This document shows, piece after piece, positions 15,713-25,066 of a stretch of DNA of 64,000 nucleotides. Below the pieces are notes generated by a model, which did not search any database, had not been told where the DNA came from, and saw only the letters and a program-made list of their open reading frames with translations. The DNA lies in the NCBI RefSeq assembly GCF_030929605.1, contig NZ_JAVFVS010000010.1, positions 62,001-126,000 of the forward strand, written 5' to 3'. This DNA comes from Flavobacterium sp. LHD-80. Lineage in GTDB: Bacteria; Bacteroidota; Bacteroidia; Flavobacteriales; Flavobacteriaceae. A program made the translations under genes and the position numbers. Numbering within the stretch: the first letter of the stretch is position 1; each line of letters starts with the position of its first letter.

Positions 15713-16621
15713 ATGAAAAAATTAATTTGTTTTATGATAGTTTGCCTCTTTTGGATTACGGCCAAAGCACAAAACACTGCCGAAATTCCAGCTGAAACTT
15801 TACCCGCCGCAACAAATAACTCAGACGAGTTTCAGAATTATGATCCCGAAGATTTGCCTTGGCATGCCCGCCGATTTAAATTCACAGCCGGTGCATTTTT
15901 TCCTGTAAACAACACACAAGTAGAAGTGGGAAGCAATAATGGTGATTTTGGAAACATGATCGATTTTGAAAAAGATCTTGGTTTTAATAAAAGTAGTGAA
16001 TCATTTGCTGCCGCTTTTGAATGGCGCATTTCAAGAAGATCAAGACTTGGAGCTGAATATTTTTATTTGAACAGAAACTCAACAAAAGTCCTTCAAAAAG
16101 ACATCGAATTTGGTGATCATACTTATCCAGTAGATGGACGTGTTTCAGCATTTTTTGACAATCAGATTATTAGAATATATTACGGTTACGCTTTTATATC
16201 AAAACCAAAATATGAAATAGGTGCCTTAATTGGTGCTCACGTAATGTTAATAGATGTTGGTTTGAGATTAGAGGGTCAGACACAAGGTGTCGAATTTCAT
16301 GATGATTTTGGTGTAACTGCACCATTGCCTGATATTGGAATTTGGGGAGAATTTGTATTGGGTAAAAAAGTGGGACTTTATGCTAATTTTAATTACTTTG
16401 CTTTAAAAGTAAATGACGTCGATGGTCGAATTTTGAGTTACAATTTATCTGTATTATATAATTTGTACAAAAATTTCAGTATAACAGCAGGATATACAGG
16501 CTTAAACATTAGAGTTGACGCCGAAAAAGAAAGACTAAACGGTTTCTTCAAATGGGGTTACAATGGACCAACTATTGCTTTAACTTATTCTTTTGGAAAA
16601 CATATTCAGTTGCATAAATAA
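15713..16621 (+). CDS. Outer-membrane beta-barrel protein
   Basis: A 302-residue protein with a clear signal peptide (MKKLICFMIVCLFWITAKA, cleavage after about residue 19) and alternating-residue beta strands typical of a small barrel ('RRSRLGAEYFYLNRNS', 'NQIIRIYYGYAF', 'GPTIALTYSFGKHI' at the end). It resembles proteins with an OmpA/OprG-like eight-strand barrel. I start it at 15713, where the signal peptide begins; the open frame further upstream (to 15662) lacks a good start. Function is unknown; a role as small porin or scaffold is a guess. Confidence 0.8.
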   Translation: MKKLICFMIVCLFWITAKAQNTAEIPAETLPAATNNSDEFQNYDPEDLPWHARRFKFTAGAFFPVNNTQVEVGSNNGDFGNMIDFEKDLGFNKSSESFAAAFEWRISRRSRLGAEYFYLNRNSTKVLQKDIEFGDHTYPVDGRVSAFFDNQIIRIYYGYAFISKPKYEIGALIGAHVMLIDVGLRLEGQTQGVEFHDDFGVTAPLPDIGIWGEFVLGKKVGLYANFNYFALKVNDVDGRILSYNLSVLYNLYKNFSITAGYTGLNIRVDAEKERLNGFFKWGYNGPTIALTYSFGKHIQLHK

Positions 16622-16650
16622 GGTTCTAAGATGCTAAGGTTCTGAGTTTT
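16621..16650 (+). repeat. Octamer-repeat array
   Basis: AGGTTCTAAGATGCTAAGGT followed by TCTGAG: units of the NNCTAAGR octamer directly at the barrel gene's stop codon. Confidence 0.75.
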
Positions 16651-16652
16651 TT

Positions 16653-16882
16653 TAACCGCAAAGCACGCAAGGGATTACGCAAAGTTCGCAAAGTTCGCAA
16701 AGTTTTTATACAAAGCTTTGCGAACTTTGCGTTTATATAAATCCACTACACTAAAAACCCTAGCGCTCTTTGCGGTTAAACTGTCAACGTTATACAATAA
16801 AGTTTTTACACAAAGCTTTGCGAACTTTGCGTTTGTGAGCGCAATCTTGACCAAAAAAACTTTGCGCCCTTTGCGGTTAAAC
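16653..16882. repeat. GCAAAGTTC-type repeat region with inverted copies
   Basis: Direct units of 'CGCAAAGTT' (AACCGCAAAGCACGCAAGG, then GTTCGCAAAGTTCGCAAAG) are followed by repeated inverted sections 'CAAAGCTTTGCGAACTTTGC' at two places (about 16710 and 16813) and end with 'CTTTGCGGTTAAAC'. The ends are mirror images (AACCGCAAAG / CTTTGCGGTT). A related element occurs at 38334-38496. No coding frame is seen. Confidence 0.8.
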
Positions 16883-16924
16883 TTTCAACGTTAAAACTGA
16901 AACCTGAAACAAAAAAAATAAACA

Positions 16925-16954
16925 AGCCCGAAATCTTTAAAAAGAAATCGGGCT
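16925..16954 (-). terminator. Terminator of the glycan-utilisation operon
   Basis: AGCCCGA (16925-16931) pairs with TCGGGCT (16948-16954); on the minus strand it is followed by T-rich DNA. It lies 50 bases past the GH97 stop codon. Confidence 0.8.
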
Positions 16955-17003
16955 CATTTGCTCAAACTTAAACTTAACTAAAATAAAACGAAAACTAATT
17001 CAA

Positions 17004-19022
17004 TTAATTTAACGGAGTGAATTTTATAGCTGTTCCTCCTCCAGCTGCCAATTTGATATTTATTACACTTTTACTATTTACTTTTTGTTTTGAAATCGTC
17101 ACCGGATACGGATTCGTTTTATAATTTGCTCCAGCTCCGTCAGCATAAATGCTTGCTTCATATTCTTTTCCAACATCTAAAAATGACAATTCCACTTTTA
17201 AGTCTCTTGCATCTTTATTGGTTATAGAACCTAAATACCAGTTTTTCTCATCCCAATCTTTACGAACGATTGTGGTGTATTCACCAATTTTAGAATCCAA
17301 AACTTTAGTATCAGACCAAGTGCAAGGAACGTCTTTTATGAATTGAAATTCAGGTTTTCCAACATAATTTTCCGGTAAATCAGAAGCCATTTGCAACGGA
17401 CTGAAAATAATCACATACAAAGCCAATTGATTCGCCAAAGTCGTTTGAACTCGCGCTCCAGAAGGCGTTTTGTAATCAAAATTGAAATTACCCGGAGTAT
17501 AATCAAACGGTCCAGAAAGCATTCTTGTAAAAGGCAAAGTTGTTAAATGCTGAGGCGTATTTCCTCCATCAACAGACCAAGCGTTATATTCCTGTCCTCT
17601 TCCGCCTTCCTGCGACATAAAGTTTGGATACGTACGTTGAATTCCCGTTCCTTTCATAGGTTCATGATTATCAATCATGATATGATATTTCGCCGCCGTT
17701 TCGATTACTTTTCTGTAATGACGCGCTCCATACTGACTGTCGTGCCATTCTTTTTTATCCAGATATTTGTTTACATAACCCGTTTTAACCGAATTGACAC
17801 CCATTTTTTGGTACAATTTAAAAGCATCTTCAAGCTGACTTTCATAATGTTTTGAAGCACCAGCCGTTTCATGATGACCAATTAAACGGACATTTTTCAT
17901 GGCCGCATATTTTGTAATTTCTTCCAAATTAAAATCGGGATAGGCTTTTACAAAGCTAAATGCAGATCCATCGGCAGTCCAATCTCCGTCCCAGCCCTCG
18001 TTCCAGCCTTCTACCAGAACGCCGTCAAAATTGTTTTTCGCAGCAAAATCAATATATTCTTTGGTGTTTTTTGTTGTAGCGCCATGTTTTGGGCCTTGTC
18101 CCCAAGTGAATTTTTCTAAATGCATTCCCCACCAAATTCCGATATATTTTGATGGTGTAATCCAAGAAAGATCTTCAATTTTTGAAGGTTCATTTAAATT
18201 CAGCATAATCGTTGAAGTCGCAACATCACCCGGCGTTTTCCCAACAACAATAGTTCTCCAAGGCGTTACAAAAGGAGCTTCGGCATATACTTTTACACCG
18301 TCAGCCCAAGGCACCAAATCACTTTTGTATTGTTTGTCGCTTGTTTTTAAAAGCGTCATTGAGGCAAAATCAGTCAAATTAGCTTCGTGAATTGCCACAT
18401 ACAATTTCTCTTTGGTTTCAAAAGTCGCTGGAGTATTAATTGTATCTGTTTTACTGATTGGCGTTTTGCGATATTCACTTTCATAATAACTGTTTTCGCG
18501 GTGCACCGGAATCCACCAAACATCATTATTTGATTTAAAAGTAAACTGCGTAACTTCATTCGAAATCTTCACTTTGCCTAAATGAGGCTGTTTTGGGAAC
18601 GAATAACGAAATCCTACGCCATCATCAAAAACCCTGAAAATAATATCAACTAAACGCTCCTCGCCTTTTGCTTCTTTAAGGTGAACAATTAATTCATTAT
18701 GATGATCTCTCACTTTTTTGAATTCACCCCAAGGTTGTTCCCAAGTTTCATCAGAGGTTTTTTCTTCGGTGGAAACCACTTCAAAACCATCTGTCATTTT
18801 TTGAATTCCCTGAAACTCAAAACCCATCAAAGAAGGCTCAATAACCGATTGTCCGCTAGAAGTAAAACTATATTGAGGCTGTCCAGAAGGCGTTAATTCA
18901 AAAACTAATTCGGTGTTTTTTCCAGGAGAACTTACTTTATAGGTCGTTTTTTTAGTACCGCAGGCGCAAATCAGCATTGAAGCTAAAGCAATCAGGCAGT
19001 ATCTATATCTTATGTTTTTCAT
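17004..19022 (-). CDS. Glycoside hydrolase family 97 lipoprotein (alpha-glucosidase-like)
   Basis: A 672-residue enzyme with a lipoprotein signal (lipobox LICAC, Cys about residue 21). It has the GH97 architecture: N-terminal beta-sandwich, central (beta/alpha)8 barrel ('YIGIWWGMHLEKFTWGQG', 'FDGVLVEGWNEGW'), the 'MIDNHEPMKGTG' and 'MSQEGGRGQEYNAW' segments, and a C-terminal beta domain. GH97 members include SusB, which hydrolyses alpha-glucosidic bonds in the periplasm; the Glu in NHEP fits the SusB-like branch rather than the galactosidase branch (inference). It is the last gene of the operon, 25 bases after the GH71/99-like gene. Confidence 0.9.
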   Translation of the reverse strand: MKNIRYRYCLIALASMLICACGTKKTTYKVSSPGKNTELVFELTPSGQPQYSFTSSGQSVIEPSLMGFEFQGIQKMTDGFEVVSTEEKTSDETWEQPWGEFKKVRDHHNELIVHLKEAKGEERLVDIIFRVFDDGVGFRYSFPKQPHLGKVKISNEVTQFTFKSNNDVWWIPVHRENSYYESEYRKTPISKTDTINTPATFETKEKLYVAIHEANLTDFASMTLLKTSDKQYKSDLVPWADGVKVYAEAPFVTPWRTIVVGKTPGDVATSTIMLNLNEPSKIEDLSWITPSKYIGIWWGMHLEKFTWGQGPKHGATTKNTKEYIDFAAKNNFDGVLVEGWNEGWDGDWTADGSAFSFVKAYPDFNLEEITKYAAMKNVRLIGHHETAGASKHYESQLEDAFKLYQKMGVNSVKTGYVNKYLDKKEWHDSQYGARHYRKVIETAAKYHIMIDNHEPMKGTGIQRTYPNFMSQEGGRGQEYNAWSVDGGNTPQHLTTLPFTRMLSGPFDYTPGNFNFDYKTPSGARVQTTLANQLALYVIIFSPLQMASDLPENYVGKPEFQFIKDVPCTWSDTKVLDSKIGEYTTIVRKDWDEKNWYLGSITNKDARDLKVELSFLDVGKEYEASIYADGAGANYKTNPYPVTISKQKVNSKSVINIKLAAGGGTAIKFTPLN

Positions 19023-19047
19023 TATTTAATTGTATTAATTACAACTG

Positions 19048-20295
19048 TTATTTTATTTCGCTTAATACTTGTTTTGCTTTTGCGGGTTGCATCGAAACAA
19101 AATAATTAAAAGCCTGATCTAATTTTTTCTGAGCGTCGGTGCTGCTTTTCTTTTCAACTCTTAGGTTATATAGTTTGCTGATATCTGCAAAAAAGGATTC
19201 GGTATTTTTTACGCCGGCAAAAGTTTTCACTTTTTCAATGTAATTGTAACCAAATTCAACTGTTGGTTCAAACATGGTTCCTTCGCCAAAGTCATTCCAA
19301 GTAATCAATTGCAGGTAGCTTAAATTTGCATTTTTTGCCAGATTAAGTGTTTCATCAAGTGTTGCTCCATTGTTATGTTCAATAGTCCAGCCAATTGCTG
19401 CTCCACCTCCGCCTTCGGCATAAAAATCTTTAAAACCAGGATAAGCACTTCCCATTGCAACTGAAAGTTTTGGTTTTGTATTGGTATACCAATTTGTTAA
19501 ATACGTACTGTTTTTATACACCCAAGAATATTCGCCAGAAGCATTATCTCCTGCTTCTACAGATTGATCCCAAAGTGTCAGGAAAGTAGGTTTTGCAGAT
19601 AAAGTGCTAAAAACGTTTGTCCATTCAGCCGGAGTCTGCAGTACAATTGGTCCAAAATTTAGCAATAATGGTTTTCCGTTTATTTTGATGTAATTCGCAT
19701 TCGAAAAATAATTCGTCTGCATATAACTTAAATCGGTTTTTGCAGCGCTGGTTACCGAAATTGCTTTTCCTGCGTCGACTACATTTTTAGTAACTCGATC
19801 TTCGTAAACAATCGCATATTCAAGTCCAACTTTACTCAGCATGGCAATTAACTGCTCTGTGTTTTCTTTTACCATTCGATAATCGTTCACGTCATAAGTG
19901 CCGTACCAATCGATCAAGACACCATCAATTCCTGAATATTTCATCAATAATAAATGATTCTCAATCACATTTTTGTCGCCCGAATGATAAGGCCCAATCA
20001 GCGGATAGTAGTATGATGCTATTTCCCTGCGGTTGTTTGCTCCAATAGTATTGGGATTTTTGTTTCCCATTGTCCAGTGATAGCCCCATTTTTTATCGGC
20101 ACTGCTTTCATTGGTTTCGAACCAGGGCATATAATGAACGTAAATTTTGGTACTGTTTGTTTTTTCAATCGCGACAGGTGCAAGTGTTTCTGGTTCAGTT
20201 GGTTTTTCTGGACCTTTGTCATCACTACTGCTGCAACCGGCGGCGATTAAAATATTCACGATCCCAAAAAACAATAAGGTGATATATCTTTTCAT
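19048..20295 (-). CDS. GH71/GH99-like lipoprotein glycosidase
   Basis: A 415-residue lipoprotein (lipobox IAAGC followed by SSSDD, an export-type acidic signal seen in surface lipoproteins of Bacteroidetes). The mature part begins with 'IYVHYMPWFET' and contains 'YSGIDGVLIDWYG', 'AIVYEDR' and 'YLQLITWNDFGEGTMFEP', the pattern of the GH71/GH99-like superfamily. Known GH99 enzymes are endo-alpha-mannosidases and GH71 enzymes are alpha-1,3-glucanases; which applies here is not decidable. It lies between SusD and GH97 in the operon and could be the surface endo-enzyme that feeds the SusCD pair. Confidence 0.8.
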   Translation of the reverse strand: MKRYITLLFFGIVNILIAAGCSSSDDKGPEKPTEPETLAPVAIEKTNSTKIYVHYMPWFETNESSADKKWGYHWTMGNKNPNTIGANNRREIASYYYPLIGPYHSGDKNVIENHLLLMKYSGIDGVLIDWYGTYDVNDYRMVKENTEQLIAMLSKVGLEYAIVYEDRVTKNVVDAGKAISVTSAAKTDLSYMQTNYFSNANYIKINGKPLLLNFGPIVLQTPAEWTNVFSTLSAKPTFLTLWDQSVEAGDNASGEYSWVYKNSTYLTNWYTNTKPKLSVAMGSAYPGFKDFYAEGGGGAAIGWTIEHNNGATLDETLNLAKNANLSYLQLITWNDFGEGTMFEPTVEFGYNYIEKVKTFAGVKNTESFFADISKLYNLRVEKKSSTDAQKKLDQAFNYFVSMQPAKAKQVLSEIK

Positions 20296-20325
20296 ATTGA
20301 TTTTTTTGTTTTATTTTTTTGCCAC

Positions 20326-20343
20326 TCCCGATAGCTATCGGGA
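20326..20343. repeat. 18-bp palindrome TCCCGATAGCTATCGGGA
   Basis: A perfect palindrome in the gap between SusD and the GH71/99-like gene. The identical sequence occurs at 61593-61610. Confidence 0.9.
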
Positions 20344-20380
20344 TAGAAGATTAAAAAGATTTTTTTTCTAAAAAACTCAT

Positions 20381-20414
20381 GGCTGTAATCTGTGATAATC
20401 ATTTAATCTGTGGC
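20381..20414. repeat. Short 'AATCTGTGG' type repeat
   Basis: GGCTGTAATCTGTGATAATC followed by ATTTAATCTGTGGC. The same wording, in a longer inverted form, appears at 37174-37252. Confidence 0.6.
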
Positions 20415-20447
20415 TAAAAATATAGAAGCCAACTGACTTAAAAATAT

Positions 20448-20484
20448 GTCAGCCTTCCACGACTAACCAACATGGAAGACTGAC
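20448..20484 (-). terminator. Hairpin after SusD
   Basis: GTCAGCCTTCCA pairs with TGGAAGACTGAC, with one internal mismatch. It follows the SusD stop codon on the minus strand and may attenuate transcription into the two hydrolase genes, giving higher SusCD than enzyme levels (inference). Confidence 0.7.
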
Positions 20485-20494
20485 ATTCAATAAC

Positions 20495-21997
20495 CTAATA
20501 CCCAGGATTCTGTTTTAGGTTTTTATTTGTAGTTAAAACAGTGCTCGGAATTGGGAAAATAGCTCTGTATTTTTCTGTAGTTCCTTTTTCCCACCATGGC
20601 AAGAAGAATGTTCCAAAACGGATGTTGTCTGTTCTTCTTCTTCCTTCAAAAGTAAATTCCTTAAGCAATTCCTGATCTATAAAATGAAGATCAATTGTTG
20701 CTGGCATATCTTCACCTGCACGTGCTGTTACTTGCTGCAAGAACGGTTTTGCCAAATCTGGAGAACCTAAGCGAACATAACATTCTGCCTGCATCATTAA
20801 AATTTCGGCATAACGAATCACAACTAAATCATGATCGCGTTCCCATGTTTCGCCTTCTTTCATTTCATATTTTCCTAAACGAACACCTTGATTTTCTTTA
20901 GCATCGGCAACACTAGTAACTTCTTCTGTGTAAGTCAATTTTTCACCGTTATCCATCAAAATAACTTGTCCTGTAGCTTTGTTAACTTGATCTCCGGCAA
21001 CCATGCATTTCTTTCTTTTGTCTGTATCAGCAAAAGCAGAAAACACGCCTGGCTGTGCACACATTCCGTTTGCGCTCCAAGGATAATCTCCTGTTGCAGA
21101 AACAGTTAATTTGTGCAAGTAATGACAAGACATTGAATTCATGTAGTTTCCAACAGTTCCCGCTTTTGAATCGTAAGGAATTGCAAAAATGATTTCAGGT
21201 GATTTTTGATTTTCTGTTGCGAAATTGGCAAAGAAATCTGGTGTCAATGAGTAACCAGTAACCTTTTGGCACATATTCAAACAATCTTGCCAACGCGCTG
21301 TTCCAATAAAAGCTTCAGAGTTTAGATATAATCTTGCCAATAAAGAATACGCTACATTTTTTGTCATTTTAGAATACACCACATTTGAATTTAAATATGG
21401 AAGAGCATCTGTTAGTTCCTTTTCAACAAAATCATATACTTGTTTTCTAGTAGAATTTGATGGAAGCGATGTGTCTTCAAAATTGGTTACAATTGGCACA
21501 TTTCCAAATAAATCTAAAAGATTATAGTAGTAGTAAGCTCTTAGAGCTTTTAATTCAGCATAAATTGGCGCTTTTGCAGTATCACTCAAAGACGATTTAT
21601 CGATTTGATAAATGATTGAGTTGATCTTTGCAATTCCAGTATAATTGTAACGCCAAGCCGAAAGAATCATTCGGTTATCTGCTTTCCAAGTATGCTTTTG
21701 TGCATCTTGATATTGTCCGCCATCATACCAGTTTGTTCCTCTGGTAGGAATTGTTGCTTCATCAGAAACGGTTTCAGTTAAAAAGAATACATATTCGCAA
21801 GTTGGGTAATTGTTTGATATTCCGTCAGCGAAACCTCTTAAAGAAGAATAAGCTCCTCCTACTAATGCATCAATTTCTTTTGAAGTATTTCCAAAATTTC
21901 CATCTTCTACTTTATCATATAAGTCTTCACTTAAATCTGTACATGATATCGTAAAAAGCATGCTCATCAATATTGCTGCTGTTATTTTGATTTTCAT
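20495..21997 (-). CDS. RagB/SusD family glycan-binding lipoprotein
   Basis: A 500-residue lipoprotein (lipobox near 'MLFTISC', Cys about residue 19) with SusD features: 'DLYDKVEDGNF', a TPR-like helical part ('AELKALRAYYYYNLLDLFGNVPIVT', the classic SusD motif) and the C-terminal 'FTFEGRRRTDNIRFGTF' motif ending in 'LKQNPGY'. SusD-type proteins sit on the outer surface, bind glycan and cap the SusC barrel. It starts 25 bases after susC and a hairpin follows it. Confidence 0.95.
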   Translation of the reverse strand: MKIKITAAILMSMLFTISCTDLSEDLYDKVEDGNFGNTSKEIDALVGGAYSSLRGFADGISNNYPTCEYVFFLTETVSDEATIPTRGTNWYDGGQYQDAQKHTWKADNRMILSAWRYNYTGIAKINSIIYQIDKSSLSDTAKAPIYAELKALRAYYYYNLLDLFGNVPIVTNFEDTSLPSNSTRKQVYDFVEKELTDALPYLNSNVVYSKMTKNVAYSLLARLYLNSEAFIGTARWQDCLNMCQKVTGYSLTPDFFANFATENQKSPEIIFAIPYDSKAGTVGNYMNSMSCHYLHKLTVSATGDYPWSANGMCAQPGVFSAFADTDKRKKCMVAGDQVNKATGQVILMDNGEKLTYTEEVTSVADAKENQGVRLGKYEMKEGETWERDHDLVVIRYAEILMMQAECYVRLGSPDLAKPFLQQVTARAGEDMPATIDLHFIDQELLKEFTFEGRRRTDNIRFGTFFLPWWEKGTTEKYRAIFPIPSTVLTTNKNLKQNPGY

Positions 21998-22022
21998 TTG
22001 TTCTATTTTTGAGTTAATTCGC

Positions 22023-25000
22023 TTAGTTATTTAGCGTAAAATTTAATCCAACAGAAATTGTTGTTGGTCTAGGATAGTTGTTATATCTGTCGATACCCGG
22101 AGATGCTAAACCTGTTTGATCAATGACACCGTTTACGCCGTTTTGCGCATTTAGGCCAATTTCTGGATCAACACCTTTATAACTTGTAAATACAGCAAGA
22201 TTTTCTCCCATTAAATAAAATCTAAGTTTTGATTTTTTTTGCACGCCAAGAGGCATCGTATAACCAAAAGAAACGGTCTGAAGTCTGAAGAAAGAAGCAT
22301 CTTCGATCCAGTAATCTGAATATTTTGGAGAAGATGTTATCCCGCTTCCTAAGAAATCATCTGGAACATTGTAAGCTGGTAATCTGTTTGGATCATTCAA
22401 CATCATGTTTGTTGCATTTAATGCTTTTTGACCAAACATTCCGTAACCGCTGATTCCAAGATCAAAATTTCCATAAGTAAAGTTCATCCCAATACCTAAT
22501 GTCAAATCTGGTTGAATGTTTCCTAAATCTGTTTTATCAGCATCAACTAAAGCACTTTCTGCAACAATATCTCCCGCTGCGTTGTAATACTGAATTTTAC
22601 CATTTGCATCAAGTCCAGCATTTCTGAATCCCCAGAAAGTTCCAACTGGATATCCTTCTGCAATAATTTGAGAATATTGTCCAGACATACCTGCTAAACC
22701 GTGTAAAGAACCGCTGTAAATAACATCTGTTTTATACGTTGGGTTTGAAAGTTTTTCAATTTTTTGAACGTTGTGTCCCAATGTCAAATTAGCGTTCCAA
22801 TTGAATTTTGATCCTTTGATAATATCAGCATTCAAAGTAAGCTCAACTCCTTTGTTTGACATTTCACCAACGTTTGCCAACATAGTTCCCACTAAATAAG
22901 GAGGCTGAGGCACTTCGTAAGTGTATAATAAATCCTCTGTGTTTTTAGAATACCATTCAAATGAACCTGAAATTCTGTTGAAAAGTGTAAAATCAAAACC
23001 AATGTTTAATTGTTTAGTTGATTCCCATTTCAAATCAGGATTTGGGTTTTGTTGTGGCGAATAAGCCAAACTCCATGTTCCTGTAACAGGATCGTAGTAA
23101 CTGTCGTTTCCAACTCCTAAAATAGAAAGTGATTTGTACTCTCCAATTCCGTCTTGATTACCTGTTACTCCATAACCAACTCTCAATTTCAAATTATCAA
23201 GCCAGCCTTTTGTCGAATCCATAAATCCTTCATTTGAAATTTTCCAAGCCACAGAAGCTGATGGGAAAGTTCCCCATTTGTTGTTTTCTCCAAAACGGCT
23301 TGAACCGTCTCTTCTTACAGTTGCAGTCAACAAATATTTTCCGTCATACGAATAATTTGCACGAGCATAAAATGAAACCAAATTTGATTTTCCTTTGTAT
23401 GAATACACATCGCCTAAACGATATCTGTAACCTGCACCTAAATTGTTATAGCCAAAAGCATCAGTAACAAAACCGCTTCTTTGAGCTCCAAAACCTTCGT
23501 AGATATTCTCTAAATAAGAGTATCCTGCTAATGCTGAGATATTGTGTTTGTCGATTACTTTATTGTAATTTACATAAAGTTCGCCTTGTGCATTTGTGTA
23601 TTCAGCATATGTTCTTTGCGCATAACCACCTTCTGTCATTCCTTCTAGAACAGCATAACTTGGTTTATAAGTGCCCCCTTTAACTGCATTATGCTCTAAA
23701 GAGATATTGGCAACAGCCAAAAAATCATTCAAAAACTTAACTTCCGTCTTAAAATAACCTAAAAGTCTATGTCTTTCATTATCGACCGTTCTGTTTGTTA
23801 AAAGTTCAACTGGATTGTAATATAAATTACCCGCTACAGATGAAAATTCTCCAGTTGGCGTATAAACCGGAATTGTTGGATTCAGGTTATACGCATATTC
23901 AAAAATTCTGTAATCAACTGGTTTCCATTTGTCAATATTAGCAAATAATCCCATGTCAAATTTCACATCTTTATTATCGCCAAGATATTGATAAGCACTA
24001 ATGTTTCCGCTAAGTCTTTCTAAACCAGAATTTTTAATAACTCCTTCGTTATTTAAATACGAAAGCGAAGTTCTAAAACCGCTGTCAGCTTTACCAGAAT
24101 TAATAGTTAAAGTGTGTGATTGTGAAATGGCTGTCTGCTCGATTGCTTTTTGCCAATTTGTATTTGCGCCATAATCAACAGCATCTTGGCTGTTTGTTTG
24201 GCGAACATAATTTCTCCATTGATTTGCTGATAATAAATCTAAATTATCAGTTACATAACCAACGCTTGATAAACCGCTATACGTAACAGAAACGCCTTTT
24301 GTGCCTGATTTTGTTGTAATAATGATAACTCCGTTTGCTCCTCTAGAACCGTAAATTGCAGTTGCCGAAGCATCTTTTAAAACGTCAACTGTTTTAATAT
24401 CTGAAGGCTGTACGATGTTGATATCAACACCAGCAATTCCGTCAACTACAATTAATGGGTTGTTGCTTGCCGTTAATGAAGTTCCACCACGAAGTCTCAA
24501 AGTAGAACCCGCTGCTGGATCACCCGAAGGACGAATCACATTTAAACCTGCAACTTTTCCTTGCAAAACCTGCTCTGTTGATGAAATGGTTCCTTTTACT
24601 AAATCATCTGCTTTTACAGTTGAAATAGCTCCAGTCAAATCAGATTTCTTTTGAGTTCCATAACCAACGGCTACTACCTGAACTTCAGCCAATTGATAAC
24701 CGTCATTTTGCAAACGCACATCAACATTTTTAGTTGCCGAAGTGATTTGAACTTTTTGAGTTGCTGATCCAATAAATGAAACTTCAATCGAACCTCCTAC
24801 GGCTACCGTCAAAGTAAATTTTCCGTCAAAATCTGTTGTAGTGGCATTTTTTGTACCCACCTCAATTACCGTAGCTCCCGGCAATACAGTTCCTGTATTG
24901 TCATACACAGTTCCCGATACCTGCTTTTTTTCCTGAGCAAACATTCCTGCCGAAAGAAAAAGCATGAAAATCATGAATACTGCAGTTTTAGTAGTCCACA

Positions 25001-25037
25001 TTTGATGCAGGACTATTTTTTTATTTTTACTATTCAT
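22023..25037 (-). CDS. SusC/RagA family TonB-linked outer-membrane transporter
   Basis: A 1004-residue outer-membrane transporter. A signal peptide ends near 'LSAGMFAQ', followed by a carboxypeptidase-regulatory-like domain (VSGTVYDNTGTVLPGATV), the SusC TonB box region 'VVAVGYGTQKKSDLTGAI', a plug domain ('GVIIITTKSG') and a large beta-barrel ending in 'TTISVGLNFTLNN'. It imports the glycan oligosaccharides presented by SusD, using TonB energy. It is preceded by the two smaller surface-type proteins and followed by SusD. Confidence 0.96.
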   Translation of the reverse strand: MNSKNKKIVLHQMWTTKTAVFMIFMLFLSAGMFAQEKKQVSGTVYDNTGTVLPGATVIEVGTKNATTTDFDGKFTLTVAVGGSIEVSFIGSATQKVQITSATKNVDVRLQNDGYQLAEVQVVAVGYGTQKKSDLTGAISTVKADDLVKGTISSTEQVLQGKVAGLNVIRPSGDPAAGSTLRLRGGTSLTASNNPLIVVDGIAGVDINIVQPSDIKTVDVLKDASATAIYGSRGANGVIIITTKSGTKGVSVTYSGLSSVGYVTDNLDLLSANQWRNYVRQTNSQDAVDYGANTNWQKAIEQTAISQSHTLTINSGKADSGFRTSLSYLNNEGVIKNSGLERLSGNISAYQYLGDNKDVKFDMGLFANIDKWKPVDYRIFEYAYNLNPTIPVYTPTGEFSSVAGNLYYNPVELLTNRTVDNERHRLLGYFKTEVKFLNDFLAVANISLEHNAVKGGTYKPSYAVLEGMTEGGYAQRTYAEYTNAQGELYVNYNKVIDKHNISALAGYSYLENIYEGFGAQRSGFVTDAFGYNNLGAGYRYRLGDVYSYKGKSNLVSFYARANYSYDGKYLLTATVRRDGSSRFGENNKWGTFPSASVAWKISNEGFMDSTKGWLDNLKLRVGYGVTGNQDGIGEYKSLSILGVGNDSYYDPVTGTWSLAYSPQQNPNPDLKWESTKQLNIGFDFTLFNRISGSFEWYSKNTEDLLYTYEVPQPPYLVGTMLANVGEMSNKGVELTLNADIIKGSKFNWNANLTLGHNVQKIEKLSNPTYKTDVIYSGSLHGLAGMSGQYSQIIAEGYPVGTFWGFRNAGLDANGKIQYYNAAGDIVAESALVDADKTDLGNIQPDLTLGIGMNFTYGNFDLGISGYGMFGQKALNATNMMLNDPNRLPAYNVPDDFLGSGITSSPKYSDYWIEDASFFRLQTVSFGYTMPLGVQKKSKLRFYLMGENLAVFTSYKGVDPEIGLNAQNGVNGVIDQTGLASPGIDRYNNYPRPTTISVGLNFTLNN

Positions 25038-25066
25038 TAGAATTGATGTTTTAATTTGATAGTGAA

